NCBI GenBank assembly: GCA_025716855.1
Contig: JAIXMQ010000174.1
Location: 1-17,896 of the forward strand
DNA: 17,896 nt
Source: Pilaira anomala
Taxonomy: Eukaryota; Mucoromycota; Mucoromycetes; Mucorales; Mucoraceae
Direction: 5' to 3'
This document shows positions 1 through 7,974 of the stretch, in pieces. The notes beneath the pieces are model-generated. The model saw nothing but the letters and a program-made list of their open reading frames with translations, did no database searches and was not told where the DNA came from. Each line of letters opens with the position of its first letter. The stretch's first letter is position 1. The translations under genes were made by a program, and so were the position numbers.

Positions 1-194
1 ATGCCATAGGTGTTATAATTTTGCCAATGGGTATGTAGTTTTCTATTTTTTAATAACCATGTTTCTGTAATAAAAAGAATGTGAGTGTGTTCATGTAAAT
101 TTTGTATTATATTATCAATTGAATCGGATGAAAGGCCATTAGCGTTCCATAAACCTATTTTTAAAAAAGAATGTGTTGTATTGTTCTCACTCAT
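1..194 (-). CDS. LINE ORF2 N-terminus: endonuclease/exonuclease/phosphatase domain, partial
   Basis: Reading the minus strand from the ATG at 194-192 gives 64 codons without a stop to the window edge. Around residues 12-20 it reads IGLWNANGL, followed by SSDS and, about residues 39-47, ILFITETWL. This is the start of the AP-endonuclease-like (EEP) domain of LINE ORF2: the Asn of WNANGL and the Glu of ETW match the family's metal-binding and catalytic residues. The enzyme would nick target DNA for target-primed reverse transcription; the RT domain should follow outside the window. The ATG overlaps the ORF1 TGA in the string ATGA, so translation by termination-reinitiation after ORF1 is the natural inference. 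No break is seen in this short part. Confidence 0.8.
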   Translation of the reverse strand, partial: MSENNTTHSFLKIGLWNANGLSSDSIDNIIQNLHEHTHILFITETWLLKNRKLHTHWQNYNTYG

Positions 195-2198
195 AATTCA
201 GAAGTTGAGGGAGTGGGAAGATCTTTATTTGGTGAATCAAGCATTTGTATATCATCTTGATCATTTGTTGTTGTAGTAGGAGGAGTAGTAATAGTGTCAA
301 TATCAATTGGGGTTGAATCCATTTGCGTATCTTCTTGTTCATCTGGAATGGTCGTAGTGGTGACGAATCCATTATTATTACTGTTATTGGTGGTGTTTTT
401 AGAGGTGTTACCATTTTTTAAAATAGATTGTAATTGTTCAAGTGTAATTAATTTATCACGGAAAAAAGAACGTGCTACTGAATATCTTGCGGTGTAACGC
501 ATATTCTCTAATGCTCTCATCATGTTATTGTTCCAAATTTTCTTTGAGAGTACTAATTTGTCCTCAGTTGATAAATTTTGGTGTTTAGGATCACGAATGT
601 GGACTGGATCCATGTGATTATAGGATGATAATATGATTTTAGCTGCTGAGAATTTTTCTGTAACTGTGTCCTTATATTTCTCATGTACGAGAATAGCGGC
701 TGTATTCCAATCAGGACAATAAGCATCCAATATTTGAACGTTATCTAAACCTAAGAATGTTAATTTTTACGTAATTCACCAGAACGCATGCGACGATGAA
801 CTGGCACATAAATATATATAAAATTATTTGTATCTTCTTCTGTTCTTTCTTGGAAAATACGTTGTGCAATAACGAGATCTTTTTCAGTAGGCTTGTGAGA
901 CCTGTAACGAACGTTTTTGATTTGTTCTTTCTGTTAGATATATGTTGTAAATTTTTGACCTGTTGAGAAGGCTGGGATGTAGAGGAAATTAGTTGATTTT
1001 CTGGAAAATCTTGGTTGTATTTGGAAGCTTGTATTCCTAAAGAAAAAAGAGAAGGAGTAGTAGTAGTATTATCTTGTGATGAATTATTTATATTATTATT
1101 ATTTTTTTTTATGTTGTTATTTTTTTCAATGTTTTTTGTGTTATCAATTTTTTCTGTATTTTTTTGCATGTTATTATTATTTTGTTTTGTTTTTTGAGCG
1201 TAGGTCTGTTCATTAAGTTTTTCAGCCTGCTTTTTAATTATGTTTTCTAATTGTGAAACCTTTTCTTTTAGGCTCATGTTTTCATCAATGAGACGTTGCA
1301 TTGTCTCTACTTTTTGTTCTAATGAAAATAATCTATTTAAAATAAGATCATTATTGGTTTGTTCATTTTGTTGATACGTGTGTTGTTGGATATGATATTG
1401 CTGGTTTTCAGCTAATTCAGCTGTAGGGGTGTTATTATGGCTGAAGAGATGCTGTTATTCATTTCTACATCATTATCAGATACATATTCCATTTCGACCT
1501 CGTCATAAATAGAAGTTTTTTCTTGTTGTTGTTGCATAATATCTTGGTGTTAATTATTGTGTGCTGATATACTTCATTTGTAATAGCTTCTTTTTGTGTT
1601 TGGACACCTGAAGCTAATAAAAGGGGTGCTTCAATTTGTGCGAGAGTAATAATTGCTTACAACGTGTACATTTGAATTGTGGTCGTGGGATACTGTTACC
1701 ACTGGTATGACCATTGCGATTAATGGACCCAACGCCGTTACATTTTGGACATGCGATAATCTGGCGATACTGATTATATAGTTGCATTGTTTCTGCATCT
1801 GCTTTTGATTGCAGGTGTTGGCTTCCCATTAAGGGAGGAGAGTTAGGAGACTCTTGGGTTATTCCATTTCGTCTTGTAGCGTATGTACCTTGACTAGGCA
1901 CAACATAAGGGTTGATTATAGGAGTACCAGATGATGAACTGGATCCTGAAGTAGATGAGGAAAATAATTGTTGTTTAAGTCCTTTAGCGATGATGTTGTT
2001 ATTGTTGAGTCTTGTTTTTTGAATTTTTGTAATGTTTTTTTCAATTTTTTTGGGATTTTGTGTATTTTTTTGTGTGTTGATAATAGTGGATGGAGCACTA
2101 CTGTTAATATCGATATCAATGGGATTACCAGAACCTCCTTCAGGAGGGTGGGAATCCGATTTCAAATGACTCTCTTGGTGAGACATTGAGTTCTGCAT
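191..2198 (-). pseudogene. LINE ORF1 (nucleic-acid-binding protein), frameshifted
   Basis: The minus-strand frame begins with MQNSMSHQES at 2198 and stops at 191-193. Segments in different frames join in order. The first is a Ser/Asn-rich N-terminus ending in two Cys pairs, CPKC and CTRC about 30 residues apart, which looks like a zinc ribbon (2198 to ~1650). Next come a linker with an acidic patch (~1640-1440) and a heptad-like coiled coil with a poly-Asn stretch (~1440-960). The conserved-looking C-terminal part follows, including YVPVHRRMRSGELRK and then LTFLGLDNVQILDAYCPDW (~920-430). A Thr/Asn/Asp-rich tail ends it. Frame changes lie near 1650, 1545, 1440, 930 and 770. ORF1 proteins bind element RNA to form the retrotransposition particle. 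The C-terminal block resembles LINE ORF1s I associate with Mucorales; this is recall, not a search. Confidence 0.72.
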
Positions 2199-2331
2199 GT
2201 GTTAATGCAAAATAAATTGGTGTAAAAATAGCGATAGGGGTACAATCAGGTGAAAGAGTTGAGTTTAAAAATTTAAAAAAAAATATAAATACTGGATAAT
2301 TTGCAACGCGCGATTCAAAAAACCTACAGTT
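2199..2331. other. AT-rich spacer, possible LINE 5' UTR and tRNA upstream region
   Basis: These 133 bp separate the LINE ORF1 start codon (minus strand) from the mature 5' end of tRNA-Val (plus strand). No reading frame is convincing. The sequence must hold both the 5' terminus of the LINE and the upstream flank of the tRNA gene, but no duplicated target site or TATA element marks the junction. Confidence 0.4.
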
Positions 2332-2405
2332 GGTTTCTTGGTGTAGTCGGTTATCACGTCTGCTTAACACGCAGACGGTCGCCAGTTCAAGTCTGGCAGA
2401 AATCA
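2332..2405 (+). tRNA. tRNA-Val (AAC anticodon)
   Basis: A 74-nt cloverleaf without an intron. The acceptor arms are GGTTTCT and AGAAATC (one G-T wobble) with an A discriminator. The D-arm contains the A-box core GTGTAGTCGG. The anticodon stem TCTGC/GCAGA encloses loop TTAACAC, giving anticodon AAC. The T-stem GCCAG/CTGGC encloses TTCAAGT (B box). The eight-T run directly after the gene is a Pol III terminator. All stems are intact, so the gene is probably functional. The CCA end is not encoded, as usual for eukaryotes. Confidence 0.96.
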
Positions 2406-2413
2406 TTTTTTTT
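2406..2413 (+). terminator. RNA polymerase III terminator of tRNA-Val
   Basis: Eight consecutive T residues start at the first base after the discriminator of the tRNA gene, the normal signal for Pol III release. Confidence 0.85.
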
Positions 2414-2507
2414 ACGTTTGTGATGTTGTGATCTTGTCACACAATATCATTTTTGTTGTAACGTGTCAGGTTGTCAGATTTGTTTTAATAGACTAGACTT
2501 ATAATAT

Positions 2508-2584
2508 TGTTACGTTTGTAGAGGTAATGTTTTAAAGTAGATGGAAAAGAAAGAGTAAAAAATAAGAGTAAGAAAATAAAAAGG
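2508..2584 (-). repeat. Truncated inverted LTR tip next to the 5' LTR
   Basis: This segment is the reverse complement of the last ~77 bp of the Ty3 LTR (compare 3427-3503). It starts with the LTR terminus TGTTACG and runs through a block corresponding to GTAGAGGTGATG. It stops exactly where the 5' LTR begins (TGTTATACGCC at 2585). It is either the stub of an older oppositely oriented solo LTR or the product of a rearrangement. The rest of that LTR is not found beyond 17249, so a simple insertion into an intact LTR is not supported. Confidence 0.8.
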
Positions 2585-3503
2585 TGTTATACGCCGTGTT
2601 TTATGTAGTGAACAAAGATCTTTTACTGTATACACTACACTACACTACGTACACCTCAAATTATTATCATACCTTTTTAACTTTAGCATATTTCAACGTT
2701 ACACTTTTTCATAATTCACTTTCAGTTGCGTACCTTATTTTATTTCATTGAACACAAAAACTAGCATATATTTTAGTTTATTAGCACACCATTATTCCCA
2801 GTTCCCTTTCATTATTTTGACTGTCAGAACTGTTACCCTTCTTTTTCTTTTTATAATTATTATTTCCTTTTCTTATTCCTTTTAGTTTATCTGCATGTCA
2901 AAACAACAATTTATTTTAGTTTATTAATTCTCACCGAACACAATGTTATTTATTTAGAAATACTTCAATTACTCAACAAATTTTTAGTTTAGATATACCT
3001 TTATTTTACCCAACAAATTATCTTAGTTTAGAAACACTTATTATTACACATTATCTAGATCGAAAAAGATCTCTATCATTTTCAATGTCAAAAAGATAAT
3101 GACACAACGACTAAAATTTGACATTTTACCAAAGGAGCTCATAACCGACTCTCTTTAGTATAAATACAACTCACAAAAACTGCAATCCCAATAAATCTTA
3201 TCTTACTTTTACTATAACTTTTTATTCTATATCGTACAGATTTCATATCTCATAAGATCCCTTGAATTATTCTTTATTCTTTTAATTCATTGTAAAACTT
3301 TACCTTTATTTTTTTCTTTACTTATAACTTACTGTTATAAATTTCTTTTATTTTATTTATTTTACAAAACTTTAGTTGGACAACTTAAAACCTGGTGCTC
3401 ACGCAAGAACTTACTTGGAATTTATCCTTTTTATTTTCTTACTCTTATTTTTTTACTCTTTCTTTTCCATCTACTTTAAAACATCACCTCTACGAACGTA
3501 ACA
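2585..3503 (+). repeat. 5' long terminal repeat of the Ty3-type element
   Basis: A direct repeat of 15468-16361 plus 17213-17249, ~919 bp, beginning TGTTATACGCCG and ending CGAACGTAACA. It is AT-rich and contains a TATA box at 3159-3166. Four exact TTTTAGTTTA motifs lie in its U3-like half (2771, 2881, 2915, 2982), with a variant near 3021. Differences from the 3' copy include several substitutions and a 1-bp indel within the first 100 bp, implying long residence. LTRs supply the promoter, RNA start and polyadenylation signals of the element. Confidence 0.93.
3159..3166 (+). promoter_or_regulatory. Probable TATA box of the LTR promoter
   Basis: TATAAATA follows CTCTTTAG in the 5' LTR and is kept in the 3' LTR at the equivalent place, just after ACCGACTCTC. 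The related inverted LTR also keeps an equivalent (16685-16700 region on the minus strand). Transcription would be expected to start about 30 bp downstream, placing the U3/R boundary near 3190-3200. Confidence 0.6.
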
Positions 3504-3505
3504 AG

Positions 3506-3523
3506 TGGTGCTCACTAACAGGG
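3506..3523 (+). other. Candidate primer binding site
   Basis: TGGTGCTCACTAACAGGG begins two bases after the 5' LTR. A PBS complementary to a tRNA 3' end should start with TGG, matching CCA, and this one does. I cannot name the tRNA. The first ten bases also occur inside the LTR at 3393-3402. Confidence 0.5.
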
Positions 3524-3572
3524 TATCTTTTATTTACTTTATACAACTTCTAAACATATACAAGATACATAT

Positions 3573-4904
3573 ATGTCTTCTCAAGACTCTTCTACGACTC
3601 CTACTGTGTTGGCGCAAGCATCCATTGAAAATTTTGACGCAAATCCCCGTTGGAACCAAAATTTTAAGCAGCGCATTATTGAATTTTACGGCTTTGAAGG
3701 CGAAGATTTCCGTTACTTTCGTTCTTTACTTGAATCTTTTTTCGCCATAAACGGTATTACCCATGATCATCGCAAAGTAATTATTCTGAAATCCCAACTT
3801 CGTCGTGCTGCTGCAGTCTTTTTTGCAAATGATTTGAAGAACAAGGGCCTTGACATTGGTACAGTATCATATAATGAAGCTATCGAAATATTACAAGACC
3901 GTTTTTTGTCAAAAGAATTACTTGAAGAATATGAATTTGCTTTTCAATCCATGAAGCAAACAAGTATCGAAAGTCCCCAAATGTTTTTATCAAGATTATA
4001 TGAGGCTGCCGATCTTGCGGATATACAAGATGATAAGATGATTTTTTCTCGTTTTCGTGCCGGCCTTCTGTCTCCTATCATAACTTTTTGTAAGGAACAA
4101 TCTGCTACTGCCCACAAGGATTGGGTTAAAAACGCTAACGCTTGGTGGAATGCCCATGCATCTCGCCCCATTCACTTGGTCGACAACCCATTTATTTCAG
4201 GTGATTATTCGAAAGGTAATAACGGTATAAAATTTAATTCAGAAAAGAAAAAAAATGATACAGTGGTCAGTTTAAAAAGTAACAATATCATAAATAACCA
4301 TAAATCACAAACCGAGGCGTATGCTGATGTTATTTCACCTTCAATCGCTAGCTTAACGGCAAAGCTTGAAGCCATGGAATTGCATTCGTTGATACCCGGT
4401 AGTGGTTCCAATGGAAAAAATGAAAATGATACAATTCAAACCTCAACCATAAAATCATTAATTTCTGATAATGAATTTAAATCTTTCATCAAACACATTG
4501 TGCAAGAGGTAAACAATGAGAAAGTTCAATCGTATATACCTTATAAAAATAATCGTAAACCATTCTACAATAATGAAAATTATAATAATGATCAACATTA
4601 TAAAAATTATCCTTATGCAAAGAATTATAGAAATAATAACAATCCTAGTGTCATGAATGATAATAATAATTATAATAATTTTTCTCATGCTCAACATGAA
4701 CAGCAACAACGTTACAACAACGCAAATCAAAATAACCAACCTTACAATAACAATAACCGCAACTATCAAAATCGTAGTAACTATAATTATAATCAACAAG
4801 GACCTCCTTCTGCTCCTCCCAATAAAAATTATAACGGTCAGCAACATCAAAACTTTAATCAAAATAGAAATAACTACCAAAATGACAATCATCAAAAAAA
4901 CTAA
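3573..4904 (+). CDS. gag: Gag-like structural protein with Asn-rich C-terminus, no zinc knuckle
   Basis: An intact 443-residue frame from the first ATG of the internal region, preceded by a ~70-nt leader. Residues ~20-215 resemble the helical retrotransposon Gag capsid domain; motifs such as FFAINGITHDHRKV, a region near EILQDRF and FRAGLLSPI fit the family. Residues ~315-443 are strongly Asn/Gln/Tyr rich and basic, resembling a prion-like segment. Ty3-type Gags often carry a CCHC knuckle here; none is present, and no Cys pair is seen at all in the tail. Gag would form the virus-like particle in the cytoplasm. The stop codon lies directly after a slippery heptamer, so a fraction of ribosomes should pass into the protease frame. 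It is the best preserved gene of the element. Confidence 0.88.
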   Translation: MSSQDSSTTPTVLAQASIENFDANPRWNQNFKQRIIEFYGFEGEDFRYFRSLLESFFAINGITHDHRKVIILKSQLRRAAAVFFANDLKNKGLDIGTVSYNEAIEILQDRFLSKELLEEYEFAFQSMKQTSIESPQMFLSRLYEAADLADIQDDKMIFSRFRAGLLSPIITFCKEQSATAHKDWVKNANAWWNAHASRPIHLVDNPFISGDYSKGNNGIKFNSEKKKNDTVVSLKSNNIINNHKSQTEAYADVISPSIASLTAKLEAMELHSLIPGSGSNGKNENDTIQTSTIKSLISDNEFKSFIKHIVQEVNNEKVQSYIPYKNNRKPFYNNENYNNDQHYKNYPYAKNYRNNNNPSVMNDNNNYNNFSHAQHEQQQRYNNANQNNQPYNNNNRNYQNRSNYNYNQQGPPSAPPNKNYNGQQHQNFNQNRNNYQNDNHQKN

Positions 4905-4957
4905 ACGGGGAAATTGTTAATATACACGATGGTCAATTTCCTATCAACTCCAACCAT
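4895..4957 (+). promoter_or_regulatory. Programmed -1 ribosomal frameshift signal at the gag/pro junction
   Basis: In the gag frame the last codons are CAA AAA AAC TAA, giving the heptamer A AAA AAC at 4895-4901 immediately before the stop. Slipping back by one puts ribosomes into the protease frame, which is open from 4901 to 6106. A perfect 8-bp stem follows after a 7-nt spacer: GGAAATTG (4909-4916) with CAATTTCC (4934-4941), extendable by a G-T pair. A possible second stem, ATGGT (4929-4933) with ACCAT (4953-4957), would make an H-type pseudoknot. The heptamer, spacer and stem match the known layout for -1 frameshifting; function is inferred. Confidence 0.82.
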
Positions 4958-6106
4958 AACAACAACAAATCCATCAACAATAATCAGATTCCTCTTTATC
5001 AAATGGAAGATGACTTGTACGCTGCTCGCCTTAATAAACCACCAGAAGTCAAAAAAACAAATTTAGTAAAAGATAAAAACACAAAAAAAATCGATAAAAT
5101 TTCAAAACCTCAAAAAAATATAAAAATGAAAAATGTACAAATACAAGAAGATATAGACATAATAGGTGATTCACCCATGTTGGAGGATCAACCTTTGTTG
5201 ACGCAACCCTTTGCACCGAAACCAAGTTTTCAACAAATTGAAAATCCAATTCCTGACACCATAAAAAAATCTCGTCAAACTACTCCTATCACCTCCAAAA
5301 TCTCCTATAAAATTGAAGATGATATCTTAAACCGAAAGGCAGACATAAATGTTAAAGATTTGATTACAGCTGTACCTGCCCTTAAACGAAATTTAGTTAA
5401 AGCTATAAGAGATACAACTAAAAATCCTTCTCCTTCATCTGAAGCATTACATTTAACATTTGCCGAAGATGATGATGTAGACACCACAGCCATCTACACT
5501 GATTTTTTTATCAACGGTGTAAAAATAAAAGCAATGTTAGATACTGGAAGCGCAAAGACTTGTATGTCAAAGGATGTAGCAGATAAATTAGGGCTCGAAA
5601 TAGATGCTGCGTCTACTAGCGTGTTTACGTTAGGAAATGGAACGAAACAAGCTTCCTTGGGATTGATATACGATGTACCTTTAAACATTGGCGGTAATAT
5701 AGTAATTCCAGGCGCCATTGAGATATTACCGGTTTGCCCCGTAAATCTTATTGTTGGAAACAACTGGATGAAGAGAGCAAAAGCGAAATTAAATTTGGAG
5801 GACAAAAAAATAACGGTCCATTACAAAGGTTTAAAATCGCGTATTGAATTCACTTACACAAAGGAACGCACCATAAATACAATCAAGAGTCATGATTACA
5901 TATACACAAAAAATAACGTGACAGAACGAGCTGTGATGCCGGAGGCTGATATTGACGAACATGATAGTGATGATTCCATGGATATAACCGATTCTGATAC
6001 TGACGATGAGTTGATGATGCTGAATGATGAATATGAAGAAATAGAAAAACCTGATAAATTTGGCAAAATCTTTATGAAACCTCATCGGAAGAAAAGATTT
6101 GTTTGA
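4901..6106 (+). CDS. Pol N-terminus: aspartic protease, expressed by -1 frameshift from gag
   Basis: The frame is open from 4901 to the TGA at 6104-6106 (402 codons counting the stop), with the first ATG at 5003. I start it at the slip site because the frame overlaps the gag stop and the frameshift signal is complete. A Lys/Pro-rich linker is followed by a retropepsin-like domain. The active site is MLDTGSA (Asp codon at 5540-5542), followed by an ILPVCPVNLIVGNNWM segment that fits the second conserved hydrophobic-Gly part of the fold. An acidic stretch (DSDDSMDITDSDTDDE) follows. The protease would cut Gag and Pol polyproteins in the particle. The stop after KKRFV is probably a frameshift, because FEIFARDNFIY continues in another frame just downstream. 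Confidence 0.82.
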   Translation, partial: LNGEIVNIHDGQFPINSNHNNNKSINNNQIPLYQMEDDLYAARLNKPPEVKKTNLVKDKNTKKIDKISKPQKNIKMKNVQIQEDIDIIGDSPMLEDQPLLTQPFAPKPSFQQIENPIPDTIKKSRQTTPITSKISYKIEDDILNRKADINVKDLITAVPALKRNLVKAIRDTTKNPSPSSEALHLTFAEDDDVDTTAIYTDFFINGVKIKAMLDTGSAKTCMSKDVADKLGLEIDAASTSVFTLGNGTKQASLGLIYDVPLNIGGNIVIPGAIEILPVCPVNLIVGNNWMKRAKAKLNLEDKKITVHYKGLKSRIEFTYTKERTINTIKSHDYIYTKNNVTERAVMPEADIDEHDSDDSMDITDSDTDDELMMLNDEYEEIEKPDKFGKIFMKPHRKKRFV

Positions 6107-7952
6107 AATCTTCGCTCGTGATAATTTTATTTACCACCGTTTACAAAAAAACAATACGAAGTAAATATCAAGCACATCTTAAATCCATTACGAATGAAAT
6201 ATAAAAATAAATTTCAAGTATTTTGTAATATATCAAATAACAAATTATTTGATCTGGAATCAGAATGGCAACCATCCTCTTCATATATAACAACCACTGA
6301 ATCGGATACGTTATTTTATTTTTGGTGAATGGAACTAAAGATATAGCCTATTTTATGAAGGCGAATTGTTAGCTGAAATTGATCTTATCTATCATGAAGA
6401 TATGATTGATGTAAGAACGTATAATATCGCAAAACCAAAAATTGATTTATATGATTTAAAAGCAAACATCCTTCCAAAATGTTGATCCTGATTTAGCAGG
6501 GCATAATTTCGATCAGTTTGAAGAATATATAAAAGACAAGATTGATATCTCCAACGTACCTAAAAACATCAAATACAAGTTTTTAGAGTTAATTTACTCT
6601 TTTGATCATATTTTCGATTGGGAAAATAACAAAATTGGAAATATTGACGTTTTCGAGCATGAAATCAAGTTGAAAGCAGATGCTGTACCAAAAGGGTCAG
6701 ACGTATCGACTGTCACCTCTTGAAACTGATTCGCTCAGAAAAGAATCAAATAAACTTCTTGAACTTGATGTGATTGAAAGAGGAGGATATTCAGATTGGG
6801 CCAGCCCATTATCATGATAAAGAAAAAAGACGGTTCATATCGTATTGTCGCTGATTTCCGTTATTTAAATTCCCAGAGCCAAGTAATGAACTATCCTATT
6901 AGTAACATAGACGAATTGCTGGATAATTTAAACAAGGCGTATTGGATGAGCCAGTTTGATTTGCGTCCGGTTTCTTCCAAGCCAATCTCACAAAAACTCG
7001 CAGCCCTTGACACGGTGGTGTGCCCTTTGGGTGCGTATTTTTTTCAAAAAATTACCACAAGGGATTCAAACTAGTCACACGTTTTTTCTGAAATCATGGA
7101 AAGATGTTTCCACGAATTAATTAATCAGTTATCGTTTTTACTTGGATGATGTTACCACCTATTCGATTAGCAAAGACCCAATCGACCATTTAAACGATCT
7201 AGAAAAGACCTTTAAATGTATGAGTAAACATGGGGTCATGTTAAATCCAAAAAAATCACATTTCTTCAAAGACAAAATTTTATTTTTAGGATATTTTGTT
7301 GGGCGGGAAAGTATCAAACCCGAACCCTGATACAGTTTCTAAGATAAAGGACTACCCGTTACCCAAACCATAAAGGAAGTAAGATCATTTATCGGTTAGC
7401 ATCGTATTACAGAAGATTTGTACCCAACTTCGCCAAGATCGCGAGACCATTACACGAGCAAATTAAAACAACCACTAGAATAGCATGGAATGACGAAGCT
7501 ACAAATGCTTTTTACAAACTAAAAGAAATTTTGACAAGCGAACCCGTGCTCACTAAACCCGATTTCAAAAAAGAATTTTTCGTGGTAACCGATGCCAGCA
7601 TCAATGGTTTAGGTGCTATCTTAACTCAGAAAGATGAAGAAGACCGTGAACACCCCATAATTTATTCCAGTCGTGCTTTACAAGGATCCAAAAAAATTAC
7701 GGAATATCAAAGCTGGAATTGTCAGCTGTTGTATGTTCTCTAAAATTATATAGACCATACCTACTAGGTTCTCATTTTCAAGTCACTATAATTTCTGATC
7801 ACTCTGCATTGAATTGTTTATTGAAATCCAAGAAGCCAACTGGTATAATTGCCAGATGGATTGAAATACTCTCCGAATATTACTTCAAGATAATATACCG
7901 TCCTGGTCGTGTTAACGAAAGTGCAGACTTCCTATCTCGTTTAGGCTACTAA
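6107..7952 (+). pseudogene. Decayed pol: connector, reverse transcriptase and RNase H
   Basis: Conserved blocks appear in order but in shifting frames. A connector including DLAGHNFDQFEEYIKD (~6480-6720) comes first. RT follows with YRLSPLETDSLR, GGYSDWASP, IIMIKKKDGSYRIVADFRYL and MSQFDLR (~6700-6970). The catalytic YLDD is at 7139-7150 and FLGYFVG follows near 7290. RNase H reads FFVVTDASINGLGAILTQ (~7580-7630), then SDHSALNCLL and ARWIEIL, and the connection end is FKIIYRPGRVNESADFLSRLGY, with a natural-looking stop at 7950-7952. Frame changes lie near 6095, 6330, 6480, 6700, 6805, 6965, 7060, 7320, 7370 and 7735. The domain would convert element RNA to DNA. This copy cannot make it. Ending at RNase H without integrase is unusual. 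Confidence 0.85.
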
Positions 7953-7974
7953 ATCAATAATATAAAAATTGAAA

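Larger units (their letters stand above)
1..2198 (-). mobile_element. Non-LTR (LINE) retrotransposon, 5' part, truncated by window edge
   Basis: Two consecutive minus-strand reading frames have the order typical of a LINE. The first is an ORF1 with a Cys-pair motif and a coiled coil; the second opens with an endonuclease domain. The element runs off the left edge, so reverse transcriptase, 3' UTR and tail are not in view. The right-hand (5') limit is not defined by a visible target-site duplication. It must lie between the ORF1 start at 2198 and the tRNA-Val gene starting at 2332, and the AT-rich 133 bp between them may be its 5' UTR. Several frameshifts in ORF1 say this copy is dead. Assignment to the LINE class is well supported; the clade is not resolved. 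Confidence 0.82.

Noticed and set aside
2140..2406. Minus-strand ORF crossing the tRNA-Val gene
   Set aside because: It overlaps the complete tRNA antisense and the LINE ORF1 start in another frame; a chance frame.
3506..3523. Primer site matched to the neighbouring tRNA-Lys because both contain CTAACAGGG
   Set aside because: The match is to the complement of the tRNA 5' end, while priming would need its 3' end; treated as coincidence.
4458..4895. Minus-strand ORF, 145 residues, almost entirely Ile/Val/Leu, like a membrane protein
   Set aside because: It is the antisense shadow of the Asn-rich gag tail (AAT/AAC codons read as ATT/GTT) and has no independent support.
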